From: CAYPAV01 sp964408805
GTDB lineage: Bacteria > Pseudomonadota > Alphaproteobacteria > UBA8366
NCBI GenBank assembly: GCA_964408805.1
Contig: CAYPAV010000002.1
Coordinates: 62,001-126,000 of the forward strand
Reading direction: 5' to 3'
Length of the DNA stretch: 64,000 nt
Part shown: piece after piece, positions 38,494-48,068 of the stretch
Layout: every line of letters begins with the position of its first letter
Position numbering within the stretch: position 1 is the stretch's first letter
Made by a program: the position numbers and the translations under genes
The notes under the pieces: model-generated
Told to the model about the DNA's origin: nothing
Databases searched by the model: none
Seen by the model: the letters and a program-made list of their open reading frames with translations, nothing else

Positions 38494-39432
38494 ATGTTCA
38501 CTCCGGCACAATGGGCGATCATCGCGTTTACCGGTGCCTCCAGCGCGGTGATCTACGGGCTGACGGCCTTCGGGTCGTTCGGCGGCCTGTTGCTTGCCTA
38601 TTTCAGCCAGTTGCCCCTTTTCATCATCGGCCTCGGCATGGGGCTGACGGCAGGGGCCGTGGCGGGCGCCATCGGATCCTTGGGCGTTTTGATGATGGGC
38701 GGTCTGGTCGGCGCCGGCGTCTTCATCGCCTTCAACGCGGCCCCCGTCATCTTCATCGTGCGTCAGGCGCTGCTTTCCCGGACCAACGAAAAGGGCGACA
38801 CCGAATGGTATCCGCCGGGACTGCTCGTTAGCACCTCGGCCGTCGCGGCGGGCGTCTTGATGCTGGCGACGCTGGTCTGGCTCGACCTGACCCAGAGCGG
38901 CGCGGAAACCGCGATACGAACCTATGTCGAGCATGTGGCCGGCGCGATGTTCCCGGACCTAACCGGGGACAAGCGCGTCATGCTGGCCGAAGGCGTCACC
39001 CCGTTCGGGCCCGGATTGATAGCGGTTTCCTGGCTGTTGATGCTTGCGGTGAACGGTTCGCTGGCCCAGGGGCTTTTGACCCGGGTCGAGCGCAATCTTC
39101 GGCCGAGCCCGGATTTCGCCCTGACCGCGTTGCCCCGCTGGTTTCCGGGTGTCGCCGCGCTGGCGGTGCTCGGGGCGGCGATCTTCGGCGGATCGATCGG
39201 CTTTTACGCCCAGAACCTGGCGCTGCTCGCGGCCCTGCCGTTCTTCTTCGTCGGTCTCGCCGTTGTCCACGTTTTTTGCCGGCGCGTCACCGCCGGACCG
39301 CTCCTGTTGATCCTGTTTTACATCGTCATGATGGTATTTGGTTGGCCCGCCCTATTCGTGGCCTTCATTGGTTTACTCGAACAGCTGACCGGCCTGCGCC
39401 AACGTTTGGCGGGCCCCGGCGAAGAGGTATGA
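38494..39432 (+). CDS. DUF2232 multi-pass membrane protein
   Basis: The 312-residue protein has about eight membrane helices starting FTPAQWAIIAFTGASSAVIYGL. It has a periplasmic or cytosolic loop with NEKGDTEWYPPGLL. Position between rpsR and rplI, and the helix pattern, match the DUF2232 family that sits there in many alphaproteobacteria. Distant relatives are substrate-binding membrane subunits, but no function is established. rplI follows after one base. Confidence 0.82.
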   Translation: MFTPAQWAIIAFTGASSAVIYGLTAFGSFGGLLLAYFSQLPLFIIGLGMGLTAGAVAGAIGSLGVLMMGGLVGAGVFIAFNAAPVIFIVRQALLSRTNEKGDTEWYPPGLLVSTSAVAAGVLMLATLVWLDLTQSGAETAIRTYVEHVAGAMFPDLTGDKRVMLAEGVTPFGPGLIAVSWLLMLAVNGSLAQGLLTRVERNLRPSPDFALTALPRWFPGVAALAVLGAAIFGGSIGFYAQNLALLAALPFFFVGLAVVHVFCRRVTAGPLLLILFYIVMMVFGWPALFVAFIGLLEQLTGLRQRLAGPGEEV

Positions 39433-39433
39433 G

Positions 39434-40114
39434 ATGGAAGTGATCCTGCTCGAACGCATCGAGAAGCTCGGCCAAATGGGTGACGTCGTTAACGTCAAGC
39501 CCGGCTATGCCCGCAACTTTCTGCTGCCCCAGAAGAAGGCCCTTCGGGCAACCGAGACCAATCGAACGAGCTTCGAATCGCAGCGCGCCCAGCTCGAGGC
39601 CGATAATCTGGATCGGCGCAATGACGCCACCGCCGTTGCCGAGCGGTTGGACGGGCTCAAGGTCGTGGTGATCCGCAGTGCCGGCGAATCGGGCCAGCTT
39701 TATGGTTCCGTCAACGCGCGGGATATCGCGAGCGGGGTCACCGAGGCCGGGTTCACGATTTCGCGCCAGCAGGTCGTCATGGACCGTCCGGTGAAGCTGC
39801 TCGGCTTTCATGATTTCCGAATTCGGCTCCATCCGGAAGTCGACGCCACGATCACGATCAACGTGGCGCGGACCGAGGACGAGGCGGAGACCCAGGAACG
39901 TCTCGGCCGCGCCGTGATCTCGACCGATGAAGACGAGGACGAGGCGGAACCCGAAGCGGAAACGCTCGAGACCGCGGCCGCGGCCGCGGCCGAAGTCGCC
40001 GAAGAAGCCGGATCCGAGGAGGCAGAGGAAACCGAGGCGGATACGGACAGCGAGACCGACTCGGCCGACGAAAGCGACGATTCGGAGAGCGCGGAAGACG
40101 AAACCGCGACCTAA
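39434..40114 (+). CDS. rplI: 50S ribosomal protein L9 with acidic C-terminal extension
   Basis: L9 bridges 50S subunits between neighbouring ribosomes and helps keep frame. The first about 150 of 226 residues match the family: MEVILLERIEKLGQMGDVVNVKPGYARNFLLP, then SGQLYGSVNARDI and LHPEVDATITINV. The last about 75 residues are almost all Asp, Glu, Ala, Ser and Thr. The extension is in frame and has no break. A strong terminator follows 31 bases after the stop. Confidence 0.97.
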   Translation: MEVILLERIEKLGQMGDVVNVKPGYARNFLLPQKKALRATETNRTSFESQRAQLEADNLDRRNDATAVAERLDGLKVVVIRSAGESGQLYGSVNARDIASGVTEAGFTISRQQVVMDRPVKLLGFHDFRIRLHPEVDATITINVARTEDEAETQERLGRAVISTDEDEDEAEPEAETLETAAAAAAEVAEEAGSEEAEETEADTDSETDSADESDDSESAEDETAT

Positions 40115-40144
40115 AGTTCGCCGAATTGGATCGGTGAAATAGAC

Positions 40145-40182
40145 GGCGGCATCCCGCGACTCGGGGCGCCGCCTTCTTTTTT
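40145..40182 (+). terminator. rho-independent terminator after rplI
   Basis: GGCGGC (40145-40150) pairs with GCCGCC (40168-40173). An inner CCCG/CGGG pair extends the structure, and TTCTTTTTT follows. This ends the rpsF-rpsR-DUF2232-rplI transcript before dnaB. Confidence 0.85.
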
Positions 40183-40262
40183 GCAATTCGCCCCCGATAT
40201 CCCCCTTACTCACAGGCCATTGCCCGTTCCTTTCGACGGCCACCCTGTGTAGGTTCGGGATC

Positions 40263-41795
40263 ATGGCAACCCAAGCAACCGACCCCAGCTTCACTGCGAT
40301 CGACGGCGGTGCCGAGGACTTTCCGACCTATCGATCCCCGCCGCACAACGTGGAAGCGGAGGCGGCGCTGATCGGCGCTCTTCTCGGCAACAACCGCGCC
40401 TATGAGATGGTCGGCGAGTTCCTGCAGCCCGACCATTTCTACGAGCCCGTGCACGGCCGTATTTACGAGGCCGCGGTTAAGCTGATCGAGCAAGGCCAGA
40501 TCGCCAGCCCGCTGACCCTGAAGCATTACTTCGAGCATGATCCGGCCTTGGAAGAGGCCGGGGGTGCGGAATATCTCTTCGAATTGGCGGCCAGCGTGGT
40601 GACCATCGTCAATGCCCGCGACCTCGCCCAGACCGTCCACGACCTCCACCTCCGGCGAAAGCTAATCGATGTCGGCGAGGACATGGTCAACGACGCCTAC
40701 GCACCCGAGGTCGATACCCCGGCCACCGACCAGATCGAAAGCGCCGAACAAAAGCTGTTCGATCTCGCCTCGACGGGCGATACTGAACGCAGCTATTTCA
40801 CCATCGTCGATGCCGCCAAGCTGGCGCTGCAGAGTGCCGAGGAAGCGTTTAAGCGCGACAGCCACATCGTCGGCGTGACCACCGGCTTTCGCGAGCTGGA
40901 TACGATGCTGGGCGGGCTTCACCGCTCGGACCTGTTGATCCTCGCGGGACGGCCGTCGATGGGCAAGACGGCGTTGGCGACGAACATGGCCTACAATGCT
41001 GCCAAGGCCTACAAGGAGACGATGGACGAGCACGGCCGCGTCCTTATCGAAGGCGCCCATGTGCTGTTCTTCTCGCTTGAGATGTCGGCCGAACAACTCG
41101 CCAATCGTATCCTCGCCGAACAGGCAGCCGTTCCCTCCGACCGCATCCGGCGGGGCGAGATCGACGCCACGGAGTTCGACCGCCTGGCAAAGGCGAGCCA
41201 GGAACTCTACCGCATCCCGCTATACATCGACGACACGCCGGCTCTATCCATCTCGGCGCTCCGAACCCGGGCCAGGCGCCTCAAGAGCCAGCAGAAACTC
41301 CATATGATCGTGATCGACTATCTGCAACTGATGCAGGCCTCGGCGGGCAGCCGCCCGGACAACCGGGTACAGGAGATCGCCGAGATCACGCGGGGCCTGA
41401 AGACGCTCGCCAAGGATCTGAACGTGCCGGTGATCGCGCTCTCGCAGCTCAGCCGACAAGTGGAGCAGCGCGACAGTAAGCGGCCGCAGCTGGCCGATCT
41501 TCGTGAATCGGGCACGATCGAGCAGGATTCCGACGTCGTCATGTTCATCTATCGCGAGGAATACTACCTGCAGCGCGACCCGCCGTCGCAGCGCGACAGC
41601 GAAGACGACATGAAGTTCAACGACCGGGCGGAGAAGCACAATCAGCTCTTGCGGGATTCCCGCAACATCGCCGAGGTCATCGTCTCCAAGCAGCGCCACG
41701 GCCCCGTCGGCACCGTCGAATTGCATTTCAGCGGCGATCTGACGAAATTCTCCGACCTCGATACCCATCACCACGATCCGGATGCCGACATCTGA
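40263..41795 (+). CDS. dnaB: replicative DNA helicase DnaB
   Basis: DnaB unwinds DNA at the replication fork as a hexamer. The 510-residue protein has the N-terminal domain (PPHNVEAEAALIGALL), the linker, and the RecA-like domain with Walker A AGRPSMGKTALA. Walker B lies in MIVIDYLQLM, and the arginine finger region is ESGTIEQDSDVVMF. No intein is present. Its last bases overlap alr. Confidence 0.97.
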   Translation: MATQATDPSFTAIDGGAEDFPTYRSPPHNVEAEAALIGALLGNNRAYEMVGEFLQPDHFYEPVHGRIYEAAVKLIEQGQIASPLTLKHYFEHDPALEEAGGAEYLFELAASVVTIVNARDLAQTVHDLHLRRKLIDVGEDMVNDAYAPEVDTPATDQIESAEQKLFDLASTGDTERSYFTIVDAAKLALQSAEEAFKRDSHIVGVTTGFRELDTMLGGLHRSDLLILAGRPSMGKTALATNMAYNAAKAYKETMDEHGRVLIEGAHVLFFSLEMSAEQLANRILAEQAAVPSDRIRRGEIDATEFDRLAKASQELYRIPLYIDDTPALSISALRTRARRLKSQQKLHMIVIDYLQLMQASAGSRPDNRVQEIAEITRGLKTLAKDLNVPVIALSQLSRQVEQRDSKRPQLADLRESGTIEQDSDVVMFIYREEYYLQRDPPSQRDSEDDMKFNDRAEKHNQLLRDSRNIAEVIVSKQRHGPVGTVELHFSGDLTKFSDLDTHHHDPDADI

Positions 41796-42903
41796 TGCCG
41801 CCGCCGTCGCGGGGCCGCCCCATGCGGCGGCGACGCTGACCATCGATCTCGACGCGATCGCGGCGAATTTCCATTTGCTGGCGAAGATGGCGGCGCCCGC
41901 GGCTTGTGCGGCGGTCGTGAAGTCGGATGCCTACGGGCTCGGCATGGCCCCCGTCGTGGACCGACTCCACCGCGAGGGCTGCGGCCTTTTCTTCGTCGCG
42001 ACCTTAGACGAGGCAATCGCCCTTCGGGCCCGGTTCGATACCGTCGAAATCGTTGTCTTCAACGGTCTCCTGCCGGAAGAGGCAGCGGACTACCGGGCAC
42101 ACGACATCCACCCGACCCTCAACGACCTCGGTCAGATTGCCGATTGGGCCGGTCATTGTGTCGAAAGGGGACCGCTACCGGCCGCGATCCATGTCGATAC
42201 CGGCATGTCACGCCTTGGCCTCTCGAAAGCGGAAGCGAACACACTCTTGGCCGAACCCGAACGCTTGATGGGGTTCAAGACGCGTTATCTGTTGAGCCAT
42301 CTTGCCTGCGCGGATACGCCGGACCATCCGCTCAATCGTGAGCAGCGCGCCGCATTCGGTGAAATCGCCCGGCACTTTCCCGAAACGATCGCGTCGCTCG
42401 CCGCGTCCTCCGGCATCTTTCTCGGGCGCGAATGGCACTTCGGACTGGTGCGTCCCGGTGTGGCGCTTTATGGCGGCGCGCCGATTGCGGACTCCGAAAA
42501 TCCGATGCTTCCGGTCGTCCGTCTCCAGGCCAAGGTCTTGCAGCTTCGCGACGTGGACAGCCCGGAGACCGTTGGCTATGGTGCGACCCATCGATTTAGC
42601 GGCCGCCGCAGGCTCGCCACAATTGCCGCGGGATACGCGGATGGCTATCTTCGCGGCCTGAGCGGCCGGGCGACGGCATATGCGGGAGATATCGCCCTCC
42701 CGCTCGTGGGACGGGTGTCGATGGATTTGATCACCTTGGACGTTACCGCCGCACCTGATCTCAAAACAGGTGGCATGGTCGACCTCATCGGACCGCGATA
42801 CGGCATCGATGCGCTGGCGGCGGATGCGGATACGATCGGTTACGAAATTCTGACCGGCCTCGGGCCGCGCTATCGCCGACAATATATTGAAGGTGCCGCA
42901 TGA
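41782..42903 (+). CDS. alr: alanine racemase
   Basis: Alr makes D-alanine for peptidoglycan. The 373-residue protein has the PLP lysine Lys47 in AAVVKSDAYGLGM and the second-base Tyr in TVGYGATHRF. The HVDTGMSRLG segment and GRVSMDLITLDVT complete the pattern. ATG 41782 overlaps the end of dnaB by 14 bases and the stop overlaps mlaE (ATGA), so dnaB-alr-mlaE-mlaF read as one unit. Confidence 0.96.
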   Translation: MPTSDAAAVAGPPHAAATLTIDLDAIAANFHLLAKMAAPAACAAVVKSDAYGLGMAPVVDRLHREGCGLFFVATLDEAIALRARFDTVEIVVFNGLLPEEAADYRAHDIHPTLNDLGQIADWAGHCVERGPLPAAIHVDTGMSRLGLSKAEANTLLAEPERLMGFKTRYLLSHLACADTPDHPLNREQRAAFGEIARHFPETIASLAASSGIFLGREWHFGLVRPGVALYGGAPIADSENPMLPVVRLQAKVLQLRDVDSPETVGYGATHRFSGRRRLATIAAGYADGYLRGLSGRATAYAGDIALPLVGRVSMDLITLDVTAAPDLKTGGMVDLIGPRYGIDALAADADTIGYEILTGLGPRYRRQYIEGAA

Positions 42904-43703
42904 GCGGGAACGGTCTTCGGGTCAACCCGCTGCGCCCGATCGGCGCCGCCTCGCTGGGTTTCCTGGCGACGCTGGGCCAACTCATCGTCTTCGCCCTGAC
43001 CTCGGTTTCCCATTTCGTGCGGCCGCCGATCTATCCCCGCCTGATCGGCCGGCAGATGATCGATATCGGGTACTATTCGCTTCCGGTGGTCGGGCTGACG
43101 ACACTGTTCTCGGGCATGGTCATCGCCTTGCAGAGCTATACGGGCGCCACGCGGATTACCGCCGAGGCGGCCCTCGACAACGTGACCGCGGTTGTCGTCC
43201 TGGCGGTCACGCGGGAGCTGGCGCCCGTCCTTGCCGGTCTGATGGTGGCGGGCCGGATCGGCGCCTCGATGGCGGCCGAGATCGGCACTATGCGGGTCAC
43301 CGAGCAGATCGACGCCCTGACTACGCTTTCGACCAACCCCTATAAGTACCTGATCGCGCCCAGAATCCTCGCCGGTCTCACCATGATGCCCTTCCTGGTC
43401 CTGGTCGGCGATGTCATCGGGATTTTCGGCGGCTATGTCATCGGTGTCTTCAAGCTCAATTTCAATCCGGCGATCTATCTTCAGAAGACCTACGAATTCG
43501 TCGTCTTTCTCGATATTTTCTCGGGCCTCGTGAAGGCGGCGGTGTTCGGCTTCGTGGTGACCTTGATGGGCTGCTATATGGGTTATTTCTCAAGCGGTGG
43601 CGCTCAGGGTGTCGGCGCCGCGACGACCAATGCGGTGGTCTCGGCGGCGATCCTGATCCTGATCCTCAACTATCTCATCAGTCAGCTTTTTTTCGGCATA
43701 TGA
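42900..43703 (+). CDS. mlaE: phospholipid transport permease MlaE
   Basis: MlaE is the inner-membrane permease of the Mla lipid transporter that keeps outer-membrane asymmetry. The 267-residue protein has about five helices and the family core RELAPVLAGLMVAGRIGASMAAEIGTMRVTEQIDAL. The end VSAAILILILNYLISQLFFG is typical. The start overlaps alr and the stop overlaps mlaF. No mlaD lies in the window. Confidence 0.93.
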   Translation: MSGNGLRVNPLRPIGAASLGFLATLGQLIVFALTSVSHFVRPPIYPRLIGRQMIDIGYYSLPVVGLTTLFSGMVIALQSYTGATRITAEAALDNVTAVVVLAVTRELAPVLAGLMVAGRIGASMAAEIGTMRVTEQIDALTTLSTNPYKYLIAPRILAGLTMMPFLVLVGDVIGIFGGYVIGVFKLNFNPAIYLQKTYEFVVFLDIFSGLVKAAVFGFVVTLMGCYMGYFSSGGAQGVGAATTNAVVSAAILILILNYLISQLFFGI

Positions 43704-44479
43704 CGGAACCGACCCCGAAAATCCGGCTCAAGGGCGTCCACAAGCGATTTGGGGACAAGGTTGTCCTGAACGGCGTGGACCTCGATGTGATGCCCGGCGA
43801 ATCGGTGGTCATTGTTGGCGGTTCGGGAACCGGCAAGTCGGTTACGTTGAAATCGATCCTCGGTCTCCTGACTCCGGAGGAAGGGACCGTGGAAGTCGAC
43901 GGCGAGTCGGTACTCGGTCTTTCCGAGGACGCCCGCGATCTGGTCAATCGGAAGTTCGGCATGCTGTTCCAGCACGCCGCGTTATTCGACAGCATGTCGG
44001 TCTGGCAGAACGTCGCCTTCGGTCTGATGCAAGGCAAGGGCATGGCGGCCGAGGAGGCTCGCAAGATTGCCCTCGAGAAGCTCGAACAGGTGGGTTTGGA
44101 GAACCGGTTTGCGGAGCGTTGGCCGGCGGAGCTTTCGGGTGGGCAGCGAAAGCGTGTCGGCCTCGCGCGCGCGATCGCGCTCGAACCAGAGATTATCTTC
44201 TTCGACGAGCCGACGACCGGCCTCGACCCGGTCATGGGCGATCTCATCAACGAGCTGATCGTGAAATGCGTCCGCGATCTCGGGGCAACGACCATGACCA
44301 TCACCCACGACATGGCCAGTGCCCGCATCATCGCCGACCGGATCGCCATGCTGTATCAAGGGAAGATCATATGGGTTGGATCGACGGCCGAGATCGACGT
44401 CTCGGGCGACCCCAGGGTCGATCAATTCATTCACGGCCGACCGGAAGGCCCCATTCAAATGGAGCTGCGGCGGTTGTGA
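43700..44479 (+). CDS. mlaF: phospholipid transport ATPase MlaF
   Basis: MlaF powers MlaE. The 259-residue ABC protein has Walker A GGSGTGKSVTLKSI, the signature ELSGGQRKRVGLARAIA, and Walker B IIFFDEPTTGLDPV. The H-loop is in TITHDMASAR. The ATGA overlap with mlaE shows coupling. radA follows after a 42-base gap. Confidence 0.94.
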   Translation: MTEPTPKIRLKGVHKRFGDKVVLNGVDLDVMPGESVVIVGGSGTGKSVTLKSILGLLTPEEGTVEVDGESVLGLSEDARDLVNRKFGMLFQHAALFDSMSVWQNVAFGLMQGKGMAAEEARKIALEKLEQVGLENRFAERWPAELSGGQRKRVGLARAIALEPEIIFFDEPTTGLDPVMGDLINELIVKCVRDLGATTMTITHDMASARIIADRIAMLYQGKIIWVGSTAEIDVSGDPRVDQFIHGRPEGPIQMELRRL

Positions 44480-44521
44480 AGGTGTTTCGTCCAATCGATC
44501 GGCACAGACGACCGAGCTGAC

Positions 44522-45925
44522 ATGGCAAAAGCGAAGAGCAGTTATGTTTGTCAATCCTGTGGCGCGGTTCACCCGCGCTGGATGGGGCGCTGCGATGCCT
44601 GCGGCGAATGGAACTCGGTGATGGAGGAGGTTTCCGACAGCGCCCCCCTCGGCGCCAAGGCCGCCGGTTCCAGACGGCGCGGACGGGCGATCGAGGTCTC
44701 GTCGCTGTCGGCCAAGGACGCGCCGGCACCTAGGCGAAAAACCGGCATCGCCGAATTCGACCGGGTCACCGGCGGCGGTTTGGTGCGCGGCTCGGCGATC
44801 CTGGTCGGCGGCGATCCCGGCATCGGCAAATCGACCTTGCTGCTGCAGGTCGCGGCGGCGGTCGCGGAGGAGACGCGCGCCCTCTACATCTCGGGTGAGG
44901 AAGCGATTGACCAGGTCCAGATGCGCGCACGCCGGCTCGGCGTCGCGGCAGCCCCGGTGTCGCTCGCCGCGGCGACCAATCTCGGCGACATCCTGACCAC
45001 CCTCGACGACGACAAGGGTCCGGAACTGGTCGTCATCGATTCGATTCAGACCATGTTCGTGGACGCGCTCGATTCGGCGCCGGGCACCGTGGCCCAGGTG
45101 CGTGCGTCCGCGCAGGAGTTGATCCGGCTCGCCAAGCGCCGCGGCTTCGTCCTCCTGATCGTCGGCCATGTTACCAAGGAAGGCATGATCGCCGGGCCCC
45201 GGGTCCTCGAACACATGGTCGACACGGTGCTCTATTTCGAAGGCGAACGCGGCCACCAGTTCCGTATATTGCGGGCCGTCAAGAATCGCTTCGGCGCCAC
45301 TGATGAGATCGGCGTCTTCGAAATGTCGGATGGCGGTCTGGGCGAGGTCCAGAACCCCTCGGCGCTGTTCCTCGCGGATCGCCGGGGCGCCGTTGCCGGA
45401 TCGGTAGTCTTCGCCGGCATGGAAGGCACGCGGCCCGTACTGGTCGAAATCCAGGCCCTGGTCGCGTCCTCGCCGTTGGCGACGCCCAGGCGCGCGGTCG
45501 TTGGCTGGGATACCGGCCGCCTCGCGATGATCCTGGCGGTGCTGGAAGCGCGCTGCGGCCTCAGTTTCGCCGGCAACGAGGTCTACCTCAACGTCGCGGG
45601 TGGTCTCAGGATCGGCGAACCGGCGGCGGACCTCGCCGTCGCCGCGGCCCTCGTTTCGGCGCTCACCGGCGCGGCCTTGCCGGCCGACATGGTCGTCTTC
45701 GGCGAGATCAGCCTCTCGGGCGAGGTTCGCGGTGTCGGACAATCCGAGGCCCGCCTGAAGGAGGCGGTCAAACTTGGCTTCAAATCCGCGATGGCGCCAA
45801 AGGCCCGCGGCAAGGGAAAATCGAAGGGGGCCGGTCTCGACCTTCGCGCGATCGATGCGCTGCAAGACATGGTAAGTTTCGTCGAGGCGGGCGAGAGCGC
45901 CGCGCTGCAAGCGGTGAGCCGGTAA
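44522..45925 (+). CDS. radA: DNA repair protein RadA (Sms)
   Basis: RadA is a RecA-like branch-migration helicase. The 467-residue protein has the zinc finger Cys10, Cys13, Cys24 and Cys27, Walker A GGDPGIGKSTLLLQ, the RadA-specific KNRFGATDEIGVFEM, and the Lon-like C-terminal domain (YLNVAGGLRIGEPAADLAVAAAL). A long minus-strand open frame crosses the whole gene but is only its shadow. Confidence 0.96.
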   Translation: MAKAKSSYVCQSCGAVHPRWMGRCDACGEWNSVMEEVSDSAPLGAKAAGSRRRGRAIEVSSLSAKDAPAPRRKTGIAEFDRVTGGGLVRGSAILVGGDPGIGKSTLLLQVAAAVAEETRALYISGEEAIDQVQMRARRLGVAAAPVSLAAATNLGDILTTLDDDKGPELVVIDSIQTMFVDALDSAPGTVAQVRASAQELIRLAKRRGFVLLIVGHVTKEGMIAGPRVLEHMVDTVLYFEGERGHQFRILRAVKNRFGATDEIGVFEMSDGGLGEVQNPSALFLADRRGAVAGSVVFAGMEGTRPVLVEIQALVASSPLATPRRAVVGWDTGRLAMILAVLEARCGLSFAGNEVYLNVAGGLRIGEPAADLAVAAALVSALTGAALPADMVVFGEISLSGEVRGVGQSEARLKEAVKLGFKSAMAPKARGKGKSKGAGLDLRAIDALQDMVSFVEAGESAALQAVSR

Positions 45926-45926
45926 A

Positions 45927-46604
45927 ATGGATACGCTTGGCATTACAATGGGCGACGCCATAATCGTCGGTGCGCTGATCGTCGCGGGCCTGGTAGGGCT
46001 TTCCGTCGGCCTGGTGAAGGCGATCCTCTTTGTCGGCTGCTGGATCGCCGCCGGTCTGGTTTCGCTGTTCGCCTTCGACCACGTGAAGCCCTATGCCTAT
46101 CAATACATCGAGAACCAGCTCTACGCCGACATCACGGCGGCGGCGGCGACCTTCCTGCTTTGCCTGATCGTGCTGTTCTGGATCAGTTCGCGCATCTGGT
46201 CGGCGGTCCGCAAGAGCGAGTTCAGCGGCCTGGATCGGTCGCTCGGGCTGTTCGGCGGGATCATGGTCGGCGTATTCCTGGTCTGCGTCGCCTATTGGGC
46301 CGCGACATTGGTCTGGCGCGAGGACGACCAGCTTCCCGAGATTATCGCAGAGGCGAAGCTTCGGCCCTACATCAGCATCGGCGCCGGGTTGCTGCGGACG
46401 GTGATGCCGGATTCCGCGAGGGAAAATACTGCGGCGGCGCAAAAATCCGTCGACGAAAACATGAACCGCCTGAAAGATGCCCTTGAGGCCGAGCGCGCAA
46501 TGCGTAAGTTACTGCAATCGCAATCGGGCAAGGGCACGACCCCTGAAGGTTACGGCGATAGATCCCGCAAGGACATGCAACGGCTTATCGAAAGCAAGCG
46601 ATAG
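45927..46604 (+). CDS. cvpA: CvpA family membrane protein
   Basis: The 225-residue protein has about four membrane helices (ADAIIVGALIVAGLVGLSVGLVKAIL to IMVGVFLVCVAYWAATLVW) and a charged C-terminal tail. It starts one base after radA and precedes purF, the normal cvpA-purF order. CvpA was named for colicin V production; in other bacteria it affects envelope stress resistance. Confidence 0.9.
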   Translation: MDTLGITMGDAIIVGALIVAGLVGLSVGLVKAILFVGCWIAAGLVSLFAFDHVKPYAYQYIENQLYADITAAAATFLLCLIVLFWISSRIWSAVRKSEFSGLDRSLGLFGGIMVGVFLVCVAYWAATLVWREDDQLPEIIAEAKLRPYISIGAGLLRTVMPDSARENTAAAQKSVDENMNRLKDALEAERAMRKLLQSQSGKGTTPEGYGDRSRKDMQRLIESKR

Positions 46605-46616
46605 GGGGATCCCATC

Positions 46617-48068
46617 TTGACGAGCACTCACCGCCATGACGACGATCATCTGCACGAGGAATGTGCGATCTTCGGGATCTATGGTGCCACCGACGCGGCG
46701 GCGCATGCGGCCCTCGGTCTTCACGCCCTGCAACATCGCGGTCAAGAAGCGGCGGGCATCGTCAGTTCCGACGATGAACAGTTCCATGCGCATCGCGAAC
46801 TCGGTCTGGTCGGGGATATTTTCGGCGAAGAAAACGTCATCAAACAGCTCGAAGGCAACAAGGCGATCGGTCATACGCGCTATTCGACCACCGGAAGGCC
46901 CAATCTCCGCAATGTCCAGCCGCTGTTCGCCGAGCTCGAATTCGGCGGCTTCGCCATTGCTCATAACGGCAATCTGACGAACGCCTATTCGATTCGCGAC
47001 GAGTTGGTCTGTCGCGGCTGCATCTTTCAGTCGACGACGGATACCGAGATCATCATCCATCTGGTAGCGACCAGCCGCGGCAATGTCGTCGACCGGATCG
47101 TTAGCGCGCTCCGCCAGATTGAAGGGGCCTATTCCCTGATCGCGCTGACCGATCAGGGCGTGATCGGTGTCCGCGACCCCTTGGGGGTGCGCCCGCTCGT
47201 CCTCGGCCGATTGGGCGACGCCTATCTGTTGGCTTCGGAGACATGCGCCTTCGACATCGTCGGCGCGGACTACGTGCGCGACATCGAACCGGGTGAGTTG
47301 GTGGTGCTGGACGCGGACGGCGTGAAAAGCCACAAACCCTTCCCGCCCGCCAAATCCCGGTTTTGCATTTTCGAGTACATTTATTTTTCGCGCCCCGACA
47401 GCGTGGTCGAGGGAATTTCCGTCTACGAGGCGCGGAAACGCATCGGCGCGGAATTGGCGCGGGAAGCCCCCGTCGATGCGGACCTCGTCGTGCCGGTCCC
47501 GGATTCGGGCGTTCCGTCCGCGATCGGCTACGCCCACGAGGCCGGCAAGCCTTACGAGATGGGGATCATTCGGAACCATTACGTCGGCCGCACCTTCATC
47601 GAGCCGGTCTCGGAGATCCGTCATCTAGGCGTCAAGCTGAAACACAATGCGAACCGGTCCCATATCGAGGGGAAGCGCGTGGTTTTGGTGGACGATTCGA
47701 TCGTCCGCGGCACCACCTCCTCGAAGATCGTCGAGATGGTGCGTGCCGCCGGCGCCACCGAGGTGCATATGCGCATCTCCAGCCCGCCGACGACCCATTC
47801 CTGCTTCTACGGAGTCGACACGCCGGAACGCTCGGAACTTCTCGCCGCCAGCAACGACGTCGAGGCCATGCGCGCGCTGATCGACGCCGACAGTCTCGCC
47901 TTCATCTCGATCGACGGTCTCTACCGCGCGATGGGCGCCCCCGGCCGCGACCCGGTGGCGCCCGCTTACTGCGATGCTTGTTTTTCCGGCGAATACCCGA
48001 TCCGCCTGACCGATCAGGACGACGGGTCGACCGGCCGTCAGCTGTCTCTGTTGGCCGAAATCGCCTGA
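46617..48068 (+). CDS. purF: amidophosphoribosyltransferase, Fe-S type
   Basis: PurF is the first committed enzyme of purine synthesis. The TTG start at 46617, with AGGGGGA ahead, gives 483 residues. The catalytic Cys16 follows a 15-residue propeptide that must be removed. The PRPP loop is VLVDDSIVRGTTS. Cysteines in SRFCIFEYI, THSCFYG and YCDACF match the 4Fe-4S ligands of the Bacillus-type enzyme. The stop overlaps the next gene's ATG. Confidence 0.96.
   Translation: MTSTHRHDDDHLHEECAIFGIYGATDAAAHAALGLHALQHRGQEAAGIVSSDDEQFHAHRELGLVGDIFGEENVIKQLEGNKAIGHTRYSTTGRPNLRNVQPLFAELEFGGFAIAHNGNLTNAYSIRDELVCRGCIFQSTTDTEIIIHLVATSRGNVVDRIVSALRQIEGAYSLIALTDQGVIGVRDPLGVRPLVLGRLGDAYLLASETCAFDIVGADYVRDIEPGELVVLDADGVKSHKPFPPAKSRFCIFEYIYFSRPDSVVEGISVYEARKRIGAELAREAPVDADLVVPVPDSGVPSAIGYAHEAGKPYEMGIIRNHYVGRTFIEPVSEIRHLGVKLKHNANRSHIEGKRVVLVDDSIVRGTTSSKIVEMVRAAGATEVHMRISSPPTTHSCFYGVDTPERSELLAASNDVEAMRALIDADSLAFISIDGLYRAMGAPGRDPVAPAYCDACFSGEYPIRLTDQDDGSTGRQLSLLAEIA

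Noticed and set aside
43982..45961. 659-residue minus-strand open frame across mlaF and radA
   Set aside because: It is the antisense of two certain genes, lacks any motif and its length reflects high-GC codon bias.
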